This document shows, one piece after another, positions 21,290-32,519 of a stretch of 64,000 nucleotides of DNA (position 1 is its first letter; each line of letters begins with the position of its first letter). The stretch is from Diogma glabrata (Eukaryota; Arthropoda; Insecta; Diptera; Cylindrotomidae). The notes below the pieces were generated by a model. That model made no database searches and was not told where the DNA came from. It saw only the letters and a list, made by a program, of their open reading frames with translations. A program made the position numbers and the translations under genes. Location of the stretch: NCBI GenBank assembly GCA_963693315.1, contig OY856188.1:266409114-266473113 (forward strand), given 5' to 3'.

Positions 21290-22775
21290 GTTGTTACATT
21301 ACATTATAATTGTTACATTACTGTTCACCTCTTTGCGGATGATGTCCAGATTCTTGCTGGGTCACGGATGAGTCTTAATGTCTGTATTGAGGAGGTTAAT
21401 CATGATCTTGAGTCCATTTCTAAGTGGGCTCGTGGCAATCGTTTGGTGCTGAATCCAGTTAAATTGCAAGCAATTCTTTTAAACTCCATTTCCGTTATGT
21501 CTCCAAATCTGATGCATATTAGGCTGGATGGCAATGATATTCCCTTTTCTGATCAAGCTAAAAATCTTGGGATCACCTTTCATGATAAGCTAAGCTGGAA
21601 GCCTCAAATCAATATCTTAGTGGGTAAAATTTTTGGCATCATCAGATGATTCCGTTGTCTAAACAGCTTTCTTCCTCTACACATTCGAAAGCTCCTTGTT
21701 CTATCGCTTATTCTTCCGCTGATTGGCTATGGTATTTTTTTTTTTATAAAATGTGTTGTGTAGTAGGAATTACAATATGTGTCACAATAACACATAAAAA
21801 CCTTTTAAGACCAAGGTCCCACAACAACACACGTTCAAACTTCAAAGGTGTTGATGGACGTAAATCTTTCTTTTTTTGTTTCTTTATATTTTTAGTTAAA
21901 GAATGGATAACTAAACAAAAAATCCGATCACTGACAAAATATGACATAGGCCAATATTTTATGAACCTTTAACTATGCAGTCAGGTATTTTTTCAACTTC
22001 TCGTGACCATTTCTCCTCATTTGTTTTGCAACTCCTTGGGATCTCATTTCTTGACCACGTTAAAATCCGTCTTCTTTTTCAACTTTACGGAGTTGTTAAG
22101 TGTCAGGCTCCTTCTTTTCTTCTGAGATGGTTCTCGGCTGCTCTCCCCCGAAGGCAGTTAAATCTTGTTCTTACTCTCTTCCTTTTTCTTCCCCTACCAT
22201 ATCTGTTCTCTGTTTTCTTCCTGTGTGTTTTTTTTCTCTGGTCTTCGATCTTCATGCTGTAAGTATGGAACTATTTTTTCTTGCCTTCCCTGTTTTCTTT
22301 TTCACTCTCTTTCAGGTCATCTCTTGTCTGAGAATAGGTGGGCCTTATAGTCTGTTGGTTTGTAAGTGTGGTTTACTACAGCTCTCTTTTTTGCTAGTAG
22401 CCAGTTCATAGCACCAAACATTTTGCTACTGTACAATATTATGGGCCTATGGCCTGTTTTTAATCTAACCTATTCTTAAGCTTATTCTTTGCCCTTTGGT
22501 GCTATGATGGTGGCTATTTCTCCTCTAGATCAGTTGCTGTCTTGGTATAGACAGTTAAATGCGAATGAGACCTAAATTTACAAGTCTTTAAGTAATTAGC
22601 AATTAGCTCGTCTTTGAATTTTATTTTGAAATTTATATAAATTATTACTTAATTTAGAAGTATAATCTTTGTAATTATTTTTCTTTAGTATAAGACAGTT
22701 CTTCTGTACAATAATATGGGCCTCTGGCCTTTTTTGTAACCTTTATATGAATGAAATAAATAAATAATTAATGTT
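21290..22775 (+). pseudogene. Jockey-like non-LTR retrotransposon, 3' part, with AAATAAATAAATAA tail
   Basis: The plus strand shows the RT active-site region (HLFADDVQI near 21325) and then ESISKWARGNRLVLNPVKLQ (about 21410-21470), LGITFHDKLSWKPQ and FLPLHIRKLL. A frameshift lies near 21648, and an unrelated repeat (21740-21870) interrupts the frame. Downstream is T/C-rich sequence, and TACAATAnTATGGGCCTnTGGCC occurs twice (about 22431 and 22707). The end at about 22755-22772 is an AAATAAATAAATAA tail of the kind seen at non-LTR 3' ends. It is 5' truncated and inactive. Confidence 0.75.
21735..21870 (-). repeat. Interspersed repeat, copy 2, inserted in a retrotransposon relic
   Basis: This is the reverse complement of the 5461-5593 repeat. 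On the plus strand it starts with a T-run and ATGTGTTGTGTAGTAGGAAT, so its A-rich end faces left. It breaks the RT frame just after a LPLIGYG-like stretch, so it inserted after the host element had arrived. Confidence 0.65.
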
Positions 22776-23179
22776 TAAGGACGAGTTTTGCAGAATCTGC
22801 ATCTATCAGAAGCAGCAACGGCTAGTTTGTTACGCTGAGGGTTTGTCGAACCGTGTCCTGTCACACAGCATGATAAGATATTCAGAGACTCTCCCGATGG
22901 ATTGTTTTTAGAGGAAAAACGGGGAAGTTATCGATAAACTTTAGAGTGCAGGCGATCGAACTTTGGTAAAACGCAAATAAATTTCATTTTCGAAAAGAAC
23001 ATTTCCATTTATACCGTTTCCGAATGCTATTAACAACCTTCGGATCTGTATAAACAGCTAATTAACATGGAACTCCCAAGTCGACAATGTATGTATCAAA
23101 CTCAAGTCAATATTAAATGGCTTAAAATTTCACAAGAGCATTTGCCCAAAAACTATTAGAACATTGTTAGCAAAAACGA

Positions 23180-25080
23180 TAGTAATCGCATATTCTCTTT
23201 CTTACAGAAACACAAATTTCTGAAAACTATCCCTATGACGTAGCACTAAATCCCAAATATAGGCTTGAAACAGCTTTTAAACTTCATCAAGGTGTATGTA
23301 CATACATTCATAAGAGTGTTGCATATAAACGCTTTCCAAATTATGAGCTACATGATAGTATTAAAGGTTTGTCTACCTGAAATTTATTTTTTCACATTAG
23401 CTTTATATCGGTCACCAACCAAACATAATCCCAATCCCCTGACTAATGTTATGAACGAAATTAGAGCAAAATTTCGTAATTGCAAGGCTATCGTTACCGG
23501 TGACTTCAACGTCCACAGCAAATCGTGGTTAAAATTTTCTAAGACGACCGACGACAATAACAAAACAATGAAAGGCAGGCAGAAATGTTTGCCGCATCAC
23601 AGAACCTGACTCAAATTGTAAAAAGCCCAACTTAAACTCCTCGTCATGGCGATTGGCGGTGATAAAAGTTTTCTCCTAGATATCTATCTCACATCTATGC
23701 CAAATATTACGAGTGTCAATAAGGGTCGATAAGGGTAGTATTGAAAATGCTGAACACTATCAGTTATCAAAACTGTTTTACTAAAAACTAGAGTTCCCAG
23801 ATCACGAAAACTGTTCCACTTTTCAAAAATGGACACCAATGGTCCCCGAAGTTTTTTTTCAAGGTTTCCCTTTTGACCGTCATTGTTTTTTACTGACGAT
23901 GTAAATGTTTCTGCTTAAAATTTTACTGAAACCATTCAATTCGGTATCAATAAATTCGTTCCCTTTTCAATGATTAAATCCCAAAAAAATATTTGTTTTC
24001 TATTTGTTATGCAGCCAAATTGACCCTTAGAAACAAACGTAGATTATTTAATATTTGGATCAATAACAAAAATCCCGTAAATCGTTCCCAATATCTAAAG
24101 GCCAATAAAATATTAAACCAGATAATCGAAAACAAAAAAACAGCGAAAGCGGCTAAACTTTCCAGTATGTAAATTTCTGAAAAAAGTTTTTACAATGCCA
24201 TTGATTCTTTAAAATCTGATATCAAATCTTCTATTTCTCCTATTATTGACGGTGATTTGATCGTCACTGACCCCGCTAGAAAAAGCACATTGTTCGCGGA
24301 ACGCTTTGCTTTAAACTCCGGTATCCATCAATGGCGTTTCTTCTGAGTCTAAATCAATTAACGCTGGTGTACCCCAAAACTCAGTTTATCCCCCACAGTA
24401 TGTTTAATTTATATCAATGAACTGTTGAAAATCACCAGTAACCCAATAAATAGTTTTGCAGACGACAGTACATTGCTCAAGTCATTCGTTCCCCTACCTT
24501 CAAAGGTTAACATCCACGAACGATTAAATCCCGCCCGGAGAGACGCTGCCATAAGTGTAAACGATTACCTAGAAATGTTACCGATTGGGATCACAAAAAT
24601 TTGATCAATTTTAATTCCACCAAAACACAGCTATTGATTGTTTCCAGATTGTGTACCTCAATGATATTTCAATTAGAAATTGTGACGAACAAATAGACGA
24701 ATGTGAAAGCGTTCGTTTATTAGGAGTAACAATTTCCAATGACTTACTCTGGAACGATCATACAATGGAAATGAAAAAGGCGCGTCAAAAAAACTCGACT
24801 CAATAGATGTAAAAAATATTTCATTCCGTACCAATTACTCCACATTTATAAATCCTATATTCGTTCCTGTATGGAGTATTGTTGTCAAGTTTGGTGGGCT
24901 GCATCTGTTTCCATCCTCTTTTGCACTCTGTCCAAATCGAAAATTTGGACTTAGGACCTTCAATATATGAAGACGGTCAAGTTTATATAGGTCATGCTCG
25001 TTAATATAATGCTCCCCCAGATGAAACCTCATGTAAATCAGAACATCACACTCTTTTTTATAAAGCTTTGAGAAGATGGG
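23180..25080 (+). pseudogene. Degenerate non-LTR retrotransposon (endonuclease + RT)
   Basis: Scattered frames give an apurinic-endonuclease-like piece (ALYRSPTKHNPNPL then AIVTGDFNVHSKSW at about 23400-23530), a linker, and an RT palm piece (YINELLKI then SFADDSTLL near 24410-24480). After that come LLGVTISNDLLWNDH-like residues (about 24715-24760). Numerous stops, frameshifts and gaps are present. The order EN-RT and the GDFN and ADD motifs identify the class; the clade is probably Jockey-like. Confidence 0.75.
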
Positions 25081-25237
25081 CTGTGATCTCTTCTTCCACT
25101 AGACAGACTATAGATTAGTCAATGATCTTGAAGCGTTTTCTTAATCTACAGTGCTTCAGTAGGTACCTCTGTGACCATTTTTCATACTATGAAAAGGAGA
25201 ACGGAAAAATAAAAAAAAAAGTACAACGTAAATACTA

Positions 25238-25744
25238 GTCACCGGACCCTCACCACTTGCATTTGATGATTACCATATATTTTATACTTCATGGTACGAC
25301 TTTTATTGGCGGGTCCGACAACTTTTTTATCTGCTATTTTCCTCGATTCGACCGCTTTTTCGCTTGGAAAACTACGTTACCGAGTTTTCAAAGGTTACGT
25401 CAGGGTAAGCTAGTCCGGCAAAAATTTGTCTTCTATTGTCGAATTCGACAACCCAAACATGCCAAAATGCCAATGGCCGTACTCTACAATAGCAGACAAA
25501 TTTTTATCGAAAAAGATTAGCTTCGTTTTCTAAAACAAATTTCCACCCCTATTAACAAAAAAAATTGTGTTAATAAATATACAAAACCCCTAGAAATCGT
25601 TATGTTTCGGAGTTTTCCAAGCGAAAAAGCGGCCACTCGAGGAACATGGTAGATAAACAATTTGTCAAACTCGTCAGACAATCGCTTTCCGAAGTATAAA
25701 ATATCTGGTAATCATCAAACGAAAAGGGATGAGGGCCTGGTGAC
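25238..25744. mobile_element. Foldback MITE, about 0.5 kb
   Basis: The ends are inverted repeats: GTCACCGGACCCTCA at left, with the matching TGAGGGCCTGGTGAC at right. ATGATTACCATATATTTTA and its mirror lie further in, and CTTTTTCGCTTGGAAAAC mirrors TTTTCCAAGCGAAAAAG. TA borders both ends, fitting a TA target duplication. A related, more diverged element lies at 51.6-51.97 kb. Confidence 0.75.
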
Positions 25745-25879
25745 TATAAGATGATATAAAAAGTACCCTTCGTTTTTGGTTAAATTTTCGAATGAAAATT
25801 AATTTTAATCAAGTACATATGTGTCATTATTTTCTACAAACTTGGAATTTTATAGGTAGTTTCATAATTCCATTACAGC

Positions 25880-26140
25880 AGCGCTTCTGTGGTTTATCGC
25901 TATTCGGTGGCTCTTTTGTCGGCAAGGTTTTTTCCATGAAGGAAGATTTCCAAAGACAGGGATAAATGAGTCAGATGGAGCAAGATCTGGGCTATACAAT
26001 GACTGCACCAAAAATGCCCAACCCAGTTGACAGTTCAATAATTTTTTGGCGGTTCATCAAAGATTTGTGTAGCCTGGCATTGTGTCATGATGGAAAACAA
26101 CACCCTTTCGATTGAGCAATTCCAATTCTTAGCAACAAAA
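25880..26140 (-). pseudogene. Mariner-like transposase C-terminal remnant
   Basis: The minus strand reads roughly VVFHHDTMPGYTN, then QLGWAFLVQSLYSPDLAPSD, then FGNLPSWKKP. The YSPDLAPSD motif is the hallmark of the last catalytic Asp region of mariner transposases. Stops are present and the N-terminal half is missing. The following 26.15-26.45 kb has no recognised feature. Confidence 0.65.
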
Positions 26141-26469
26141 ATTTAGCTTAACTTAACATACTTAGCTAAAACAATTGAATTGATAGATGGCTGTGTACTA
26201 TAAAAAAATATCTCTGAATACAGATATTAACAGATTAGTTTTAAGATATCGAAACGAAACAACTAGGAGGACATATTCCGAGGAAGGACTGAACTTACAA
26301 AAGAATGACTATCCTACCAAAAGGAGGACGGCTCGGTTACCTTACTATTCAACCTTGCGCATATTACTGCTCTCTTTTAATTGAACGATCCAATCAACTT
26401 CTTGGACTGTCTTAAGCCCGTGGCGTTAATCCAGCCTTTGGACAATTCGTCATAATTTTTTCCCCATCA

Positions 26470-27173
26470 TTTCGTGAATGAATTTTGTGTCTAGTTCACC
26501 AAATGGCTCCGGACCGACAAAATATGTTAATGCAACTCGTCTTTCTAATTTCTAGGCTTCTTCATTATCTCCATACACGCATGACCAGGTATCCAGTAAA
26601 CTGTTTCCTTGTTTGTTACCATTCCTCAACTTATTTAGCTTGCTCACCCAGTTTCAAACAATTTTGGATGTGATGGTGTATGAGCTTGGCGCCCAAACTG
26701 CTTGTCTTGTCTGTCCGACAAGATGGCAATTCTTTTGTTCTGTTATTCCGGCCCAATGTTCAAATTCAGGTACTCTGCTACTGCCCTTGGACGGTAGCAC
26801 AAATCGTCCTTCGTCAGATCGGTTGAGTTTTCTGGACAACTAAATAAGACATTTCCACTCATGTGGTTGTATAAGATGCGTGTCCAATTCGCTCTTAACT
26901 GCGCATGGATCGGGTGCTGCCTGATAATTTGACTTCTTCAGCAGCGATTTGTTGTGGCTTGCTATTTAGAACTCAATTTGGGGCTTAGTTCTTTATTATG
27001 TCCAACAACTTTGGTATGTAGTGTTTATAAGCCCGTTTTATGCGTAGGCTCTTCGATGTCTCTAGGTGGTGCAATAGAGGACGTATCATTGCAGGGATAT
27101 TGCTCTTTGTGACAGGCCCATGGTCATATATATTATTTGGTAAGCATTTCGTCATTATCTTCACGCAACGACA
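26470..27173 (-). pseudogene. Non-LTR relic (RNase H-like piece plus Jockey-like C-terminus), left part
   Basis: On the minus strand, WIPGHACMEIMKKPRN (about 26560-26600) resembles the conserved WxPGHxG motif of retroelement RNase H. Nearer 26700-27170 the sequence resembles the 8.96-10.25 kb Jockey-like relic, including the GTAGCAGAGTACCTG-type region. The family sequence stops at 27177 and resumes at 31256, because a solo LTR sits in it. Confidence 0.6.
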
Positions 27174-27529
27174 ATATTGTTACGTTTTTCCGACCTTACT
27201 TCGAATTGGCCTTACTCTCAATTCGATAAATGTAATTCCCAATCTCTTTCTGAGTTCGATAAATTAGTATTAAACACATTAGTACTCAACTCCTTAATTG
27301 TTCCACAACAACCGGAAACAATAGAGCAAACAATATTCCTAACTAGAATATTTTTTGAACAGCTTCAGAAACTCCAACGGTTGATTGTAGAAATTTCCAG
27401 TAATACAACATTTAAAATAATACACAAATTATTTCTACTTAATAACACTTTAAACTTTATTTACAAAAACTAATTTTAAATATCACTTTTATAATTTTCA
27501 CTTTACCGTCACACGTTTAAAATAAAACT

Positions 27530-27541
27530 AATTATTAATCC
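27530..27541 (+). repeat. Target-site duplication, left copy
   Basis: AATTATTAATCC directly precedes the RTE-like element and recurs exactly at 30968-30979. Confidence 0.9.
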
Positions 27542-27700
27542 GGGGTAGCGAAAATCCGAAATTCTACGTCCACGCCGTGCTACCTGGGTAACGCTAACAG
27601 AATTAGGTTGGTGTAGTTGAGAGGGGCAGAGTAAATACTGCTTATACTCAATGATTCTGCACCATGGCGAGTCATTGGCGCCATAAAACCAATGCAACTC

Positions 27701-27862
27701 AAGCGTCTGTTCTCCATGTTAGGGGCGGCTTGGAGCGGGCGTCTGTCTTGGATCAAGCGGCTCGCTATATAAATGTGTAGAAAGCGTCTGTTCTCCATGC
27801 TAGGGGCGGCTTTCAGTGGGCGTCTGTCTTGGATCAAGCGGCTCGCTATATAAACGTGTAAA
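27701..27862 (+). promoter_or_regulatory. Two 81-bp tandem units, each with TATATAAA
   Basis: Units 27701-27781 and 27782-27862 share AAGCGTCTGTTCTCCATG, TAGGGGCGGCT, GGGCGTCTGTCTTGGATC and CTCGCTATATAAA. TATATAAA falls at 27766-27773 and 27847-27854, exactly 81 bp apart and 100-200 bp before the ORF. The layout resembles the 5' promoter monomers of some LINEs. Promoter function is inferred. Confidence 0.6.
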
Positions 27863-27963
27863 AAGGTTGTTTCTGGTGACCTTAAGATGCAGAACGAACC
27901 CATTCACGAAAATTTGGGTTGGGCGAAGGGCTAACACCCCATTTCCGTAAAAAAATTATTGTC

Positions 27964-30948
27964 ATGAATTCTGTACACAGGCCTCGGAATATCTCGGATT
28001 CATTATTGGAACGACCTCGGAAACTGTACCCGGACTACGATTTAAAAATGGGAACCTGGAACGTGCTTAGCCTCAGAAGACCAGGAGATCTCCTAAAACT
28101 CACTCAACAAGTCGAGAGCTACACACTGGATATAGTGGCATTACAAGAACTAAGATGGCCAGGCAGTGGAATCCATGAAACAGCGAAAGGATACACTCTG
28201 TATTATTGCGGTCATCAAAACGGAGGAGAATTTGGAGTTGGCTTTCTTATACACCGTCGCGTGAATCAGCATGTTATCGACTTCTGCCCTATTAATATGC
28301 GGTTATGCACACTGAGAATCCGCACGCAAAAATTCAATGTAACGATCGTCAATGTTCATGCACCTACTGAAGATAAAGCAGATGATATTAAAGACCTGTT
28401 CTTCCTAGAACTCGAGGAAGTCATCAATAACATCCCGCGGCACGATATAAAAATCGTGGTAGGTGACTTTAATGCTCAAATCGGTAGGATTGCAGAACTT
28501 AAAACACATATCGGCCCTAACAGCTTGCATCATACCAGCAACAATAACGGTTTTCGCGCAGCCGAGCTGGCTATGATGTATGATCTAGTAATTTCCAGCA
28601 CTTTCTTCCCTCACAAGAGAATTCACAAGGCAACGTGGAAATCAAATGACGGAAGAACGGAAAATCAAATCGATCACGTCATGATCTCTAAGAGACACTC
28701 TACAAGTATAACTGACGTTCGATCATACAGAGGTGCTGATATGGACACCGATCATATGCTTGTCATCTTTAAGTACAAGTGCAAGTTGTCATCCACATTT
28801 AACAGACAAGCAAAAAAGACCGTGCGCTGGAATGTCGAAGCATTTAAACATCCGGAAACGCTGAATAGATATCAGGAAATAATAACACAAAACATAGAAG
28901 AGCATGACATCTCTTCTGAGATGCCATTAAACATACAAGAAGAATGGCAAACGCTTCAATCAACCATTATAGCCGCAGCACAAACTACAATCGGAAAACG
29001 ACCACCGAAATCACACAACGAATGGTTTGACGACGAGTGCCGCCAATCCGTTGAAAATAAACAAAAACTGCGAGAAAAATGGTTAACAAGGAACACCCGA
29101 AGCTCCCAAGCTGATTATCTATGCGCCAGGAAAGCCTCAGCAAAACTTCTACGTAAAAAGAAACGCGAACACATGAAGAGCTGCATCGAAAACATCAACC
29201 AACATGCGGCCAACGGAAATTCAAAAGAGTGCTTTGCCAATGCACGAAATCTGACCAAAGATTTCCACCCAAGATCTACAGCCATCAAAAATAAAAATAA
29301 TGAACTTACAACAAGTGAACGTGATGTGCTGGCAGTGTGGCGATCCCACTTTCAAGACCTACTGAATAGGACGAACGAAGTTCATCCTATTCGAGCAATT
29401 GCTCCATCAACTGAAGAGATTTTTGTCCCTTACCCAGCAATAGAAGAAGTGGAAGCTGCCATTAAAAAACTGAAAAATGGCAAATCACCAGGTTTCGATG
29501 GAATTCCCGCAGAACTTCTGAAAAATGGAGGAGCAGCTCTGGTCTCACGTATATACGATCTGATTCTTGCAATCTGGGACCAAGAAGAACTACCTGATGA
29601 ATGGAAAACAGCTCTCATTGTTCCGCTACATAAGAAAGGTGACCGTTTAAAGTGTGAAAATTATCGTGGCATCGCACTGTTGAACACTGCATATAAAATA
29701 CTAGCTAATGTTGTACTTGCTCGACTCATCCCGTTCGCCGAATCTATCATCGGTGACTATCAGTGTGGTTTTCGTCCCAACCGCTCAACCACAGATCAAT
29801 GTTTTACATTAAGGATGATTCTGGAAAAATGTTGGGAGTACAACATCAGCATTCACCAGCTCTACGTTGATTTCAGGCAAGCATATGATAGTATCATCCG
29901 CGACAACCTCTGGTCCGCACTCATATGCCTTGGTATCCCAGAGAAACTTGTTTCTCTGTGTAAACTCACAACATCGGGATCAAATTGTAGAATAGTAATC
30001 GAAGGGTCAGTTTCTGATCCTTTCGATATAACATCAGGTGTTCGACAAGGTGATGCACTCGCGCCCGTACTATTTAATTTGGCGCTGGAGTACGCGATAA
30101 GAAAAAGCCGAATTGAGACACAAAACTGCATATATAACAAATCTAGTCAAGTTCTTGGCTACGCAGATGATATTGTGCTTCTCGGACGTAGAACAAGCGA
30201 TATTAAGGATAGTCTCTCTCAGCTTGAAAGAAATGCTAAACGGCTTGGATTATGCATCAACACCAGCAAAACTAAAGTGTTAACAACATCTAAGAACATA
30301 CCTCCCGGAAATCTGGATACTGGCGACTATGAAGTGGAACGCGTGGAAAACTTCAAATACCTCGGGTCTGTAATAACATCGTCAAATGACATGCAGGCAG
30401 ATATCAAAGCCCGTGTCTCTGCCGCATACAGAGTTTTCTACGCATACTCAAAACTTCTGCGATCAAAACATCTTTCGCGGTCGTGTAAACTCACACTTTA
30501 CAAAGCATTGATACGACCTGTGCTTACATTTGGAAGTGAAAGCTGGACACTGACTTCCTCCGATTGTAGAATTCTATCAACATTCGAGAGGAAAGTCATA
30601 CGTACAATTTATGGTCCATGTAAAGTTGCTGAAAATCAGTATAGAATCCGAATGAATCATGAAATCAGACAGCTTCTTGGAGGCTGCGATGTAATCGGAT
30701 TCATTAAATCCAACCGGATTAGATGGTTTGGTCATGTAGAAAGGGCTCCATTGGAAAGAATGATAAAAAAAGCGTCCCAACAACAACCAGCTGGTGTTCG
30801 TCGAAGAGGAAGACCTAGACAACGCTGGCGTGATGACATCATCCAAGACCTTCGTGATATAGGATGTCGAAACTGGGGTCAACTGGTCATGGAACGAGAT
30901 GATTGGAAGCTGGTGGCACAGACGGCAAAATCCCTTCATGGGATGTAA
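27964..30948 (+). CDS. RTE-like endonuclease-reverse transcriptase, 994 aa, intact
   Basis: The first ATG in frame (27964) is taken as start; the frame is open upstream to about 27919. Residues about 28-270 form an apurinic-like endonuclease: MGTWNV, the catalytic Glu in ALQELRW, VNVHAPTED, VVGDFNAQIG and NQIDHVM then DTDHMLV. Residues about 490-800 form the reverse transcriptase: GKSPGFDGIP, YRGIALLNTAYKI, FRPNRSTTDQ, YVDFRQAYDS, SGVRQGDALAPVLFN and the active-site YADD at 733-736. The C-terminus has RIRWFGHVERAP and RRRGRPRQRWRDDI, a basic region common in RTE-type and CFDP2-like proteins. No stop or frameshift is present. It nicks target DNA and copies its own RNA at the nick. This is the only intact retroelement protein in the window. 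Confidence 0.93.
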   Translation: MNSVHRPRNISDSLLERPRKLYPDYDLKMGTWNVLSLRRPGDLLKLTQQVESYTLDIVALQELRWPGSGIHETAKGYTLYYCGHQNGGEFGVGFLIHRRVNQHVIDFCPINMRLCTLRIRTQKFNVTIVNVHAPTEDKADDIKDLFFLELEEVINNIPRHDIKIVVGDFNAQIGRIAELKTHIGPNSLHHTSNNNGFRAAELAMMYDLVISSTFFPHKRIHKATWKSNDGRTENQIDHVMISKRHSTSITDVRSYRGADMDTDHMLVIFKYKCKLSSTFNRQAKKTVRWNVEAFKHPETLNRYQEIITQNIEEHDISSEMPLNIQEEWQTLQSTIIAAAQTTIGKRPPKSHNEWFDDECRQSVENKQKLREKWLTRNTRSSQADYLCARKASAKLLRKKKREHMKSCIENINQHAANGNSKECFANARNLTKDFHPRSTAIKNKNNELTTSERDVLAVWRSHFQDLLNRTNEVHPIRAIAPSTEEIFVPYPAIEEVEAAIKKLKNGKSPGFDGIPAELLKNGGAALVSRIYDLILAIWDQEELPDEWKTALIVPLHKKGDRLKCENYRGIALLNTAYKILANVVLARLIPFAESIIGDYQCGFRPNRSTTDQCFTLRMILEKCWEYNISIHQLYVDFRQAYDSIIRDNLWSALICLGIPEKLVSLCKLTTSGSNCRIVIEGSVSDPFDITSGVRQGDALAPVLFNLALEYAIRKSRIETQNCIYNKSSQVLGYADDIVLLGRRTSDIKDSLSQLERNAKRLGLCINTSKTKVLTTSKNIPPGNLDTGDYEVERVENFKYLGSVITSSNDMQADIKARVSAAYRVFYAYSKLLRSKHLSRSCKLTLYKALIRPVLTFGSESWTLTSSDCRILSTFERKVIRTIYGPCKVAENQYRIRMNHEIRQLLGGCDVIGFIKSNRIRWFGHVERAPLERMIKKASQQQPAGVRRRGRPRQRWRDDIIQDLRDIGCRNWGQLVMERDDWKLVAQTAKSLHGM

Positions 30949-30967
30949 ACGCCAGAGAGAGAGAGAG

Positions 30968-30979
30968 AATTATTAATCC
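30968..30979 (+). repeat. Target-site duplication, right copy
   Basis: AATTATTAATCC follows the (AG)n tail and is identical to 27530-27541. Confidence 0.9.
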
Positions 30980-31255
30980 ACAAGAGGCAATTGCTTATAT
31001 ACTACTCTGCTTAATTTCTAGATAATTCGAGGTCACTTTTTAGAAACTTTGAGAAAATAGTAGAATATTCGATTACTTTACGTTATGCTGATTTGATTCA
31101 TAAAATCATTCAATTTTATTTATTGTTGACCCAAATTATACAAAATACAACAACAACACTATTCGTTTCATTAATTGGTTGTTGTGTTTCGTTGTGATTT
31201 GATTTTTCTGGAAGTCACTGTAATCGTCTGGATTTTTCTGTAACCGTAACAATAT

Positions 31256-31515
31256 GTTACATTTACCCTAAAAGTGACCTCGGTGAGCCATCAAATGACG
31301 TCTCGTTGCGGTTTGCAAGGCTGCTTTTTGTTTTGTTTGTAAATTAGTGCAGTGAGCATCAGCGGCTTAGGGTGTCCATATGGATGCGGCGTAGTTTAAA
31401 ATGTGTCTTCTTATTGCTTTGTATGTTGTAATACTAATAATTGTGTTTTTATCTTTGCCTTATGAACTACCAAATAGTGCTTTGAATGTATTATTGCTAT
31501 TTTTCAGTCTGGAGG
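31256..31515 (-). pseudogene. Jockey-like relic, right part (continues 26470-27173)
   Basis: GTGACCTCGGTGAGCCATCA and the TAGTTTAAAAT region match the 9.48-9.70 kb relic at the same relative position. The family sequence that broke off at 27177 therefore continues here. From 31516 to 32515 there is AT-rich DNA without a recognised feature. Confidence 0.65.
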
Positions 31516-32519
31516 AGTTATCAGAACAAGAGAACAGATTCAGTATGAGCATAGCGTCCAAAATAATACAAGAAATATTTTTACTACTTAAAACTTTATT
31601 TACAATTAATTATTAAAGGAAAACTTCTTCTATTTGCACGGTTTTATGTTTACGATACAGCTTTTTCTAACATTCCACTTAAACTATTTCCACTATCGTA
31701 GTCTAATTTAACTTTATATCATCGCGGTCTACTATAAAACTATTAACTTCTGTCTTTAAATGAATCCCTTTAAACTTAGAAAAATCGATAAAACTTAGAA
31801 AAATCGATAAATCGTTCGTTATTCTAAACATCTGTTATCCGGAATGTTCCTTTAAATGAAATGAAATATAACTTTTGTTTGTCTCTTAACTGTAAAAACG
31901 TACTACAACAACAATACTATGTGTTTCATAATCATAATTGTTTTTGTATCAATTCTATGGATGACGTTGATTTTAGTTTTGAAATATTGTGTAAGGAAAA
32001 TTGAGGTTGAATACAATTTTGTTTTGTATTTCATTGCGAATTTAAGTAGAATCGTAGCAATATTGTTATTATTATTTTTATAGAATGGATAGCTAAAAAA
32101 TTAACCGGAAGGAAATAAAGATAAAATATAATATAACAAGCAAATTTTTAAAAAAATTTCACGAACAAAACAAAAATTGGTTCGTCAATAATCCAGACTC
32201 CTTGATCATCTTGATCATGTGACGCCCTCTCTTTCTCAATGATTAAAGCCCTGGTTGATTAAATAAAGTTCGTCCGCCAGTCCAGTACCACTGAGATATC
32301 ACCTTGGCCAGTTTTTTTAGTTTGTTCTACTTCTTTATATTCTGGCTTCATTTTGTTTGTTGTTAGTATATTATTGTTGTATGGCTATGTTTTTCATTTT
32401 TTTATCTTATTTTGTAAACTGTATTATAAAGTCTGTAACAATCTAATGGACTTTTAACCTGATTGACAATTAATCTAATAAATAATTTTTGATATAGAAT
32501 TTGAAATGCGGAAGGTGTC

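Larger units (their letters stand above)
27542..30967 (+). mobile_element. Full-length RTE-like non-LTR retrotransposon, 3.4 kb
   Basis: The element runs from GGGGTAGCG to a short (AG)n tail and is bounded by perfect 12-bp duplications. It has a 5' region of about 420 bp with two 81-bp tandem units, one intact EN-RT frame and a 3' end of about 18 bp consisting mostly of AG repeats. A single ORF and a microsatellite tail instead of poly-A are typical of RTE-type elements. It is inserted in the solo LTR. The intact frame and perfect duplication point to a young copy. Confidence 0.9.
27178..31251. mobile_element. Solo LTR (about 636 bp net) split by an RTE-like insertion
   Basis: It starts TGTTACG and ends CGTAACA, the TG...CA ends of a retroviral-type LTR with a short inverted repeat. 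Both flanks read ATAT (27174-27177 and 31252-31255). Removing the element and one ATAT restores ACAATATGTTAC, matching the uninterrupted relative near 9453-9465 (GCAATATGTTAC). The RTE-like element plus one copy of its 12-bp duplication account for all but about 636 bp. No internal gag-pol region is present, so it is a solo LTR of a Gypsy/Pao-type element. Confidence 0.78.

Noticed and set aside
22100..22411. Overlapping Phe/Leu/Ser-rich frames
   Set aside because: T/C-rich 3' region of a Jockey-like relic; frames in several registers are a composition effect.
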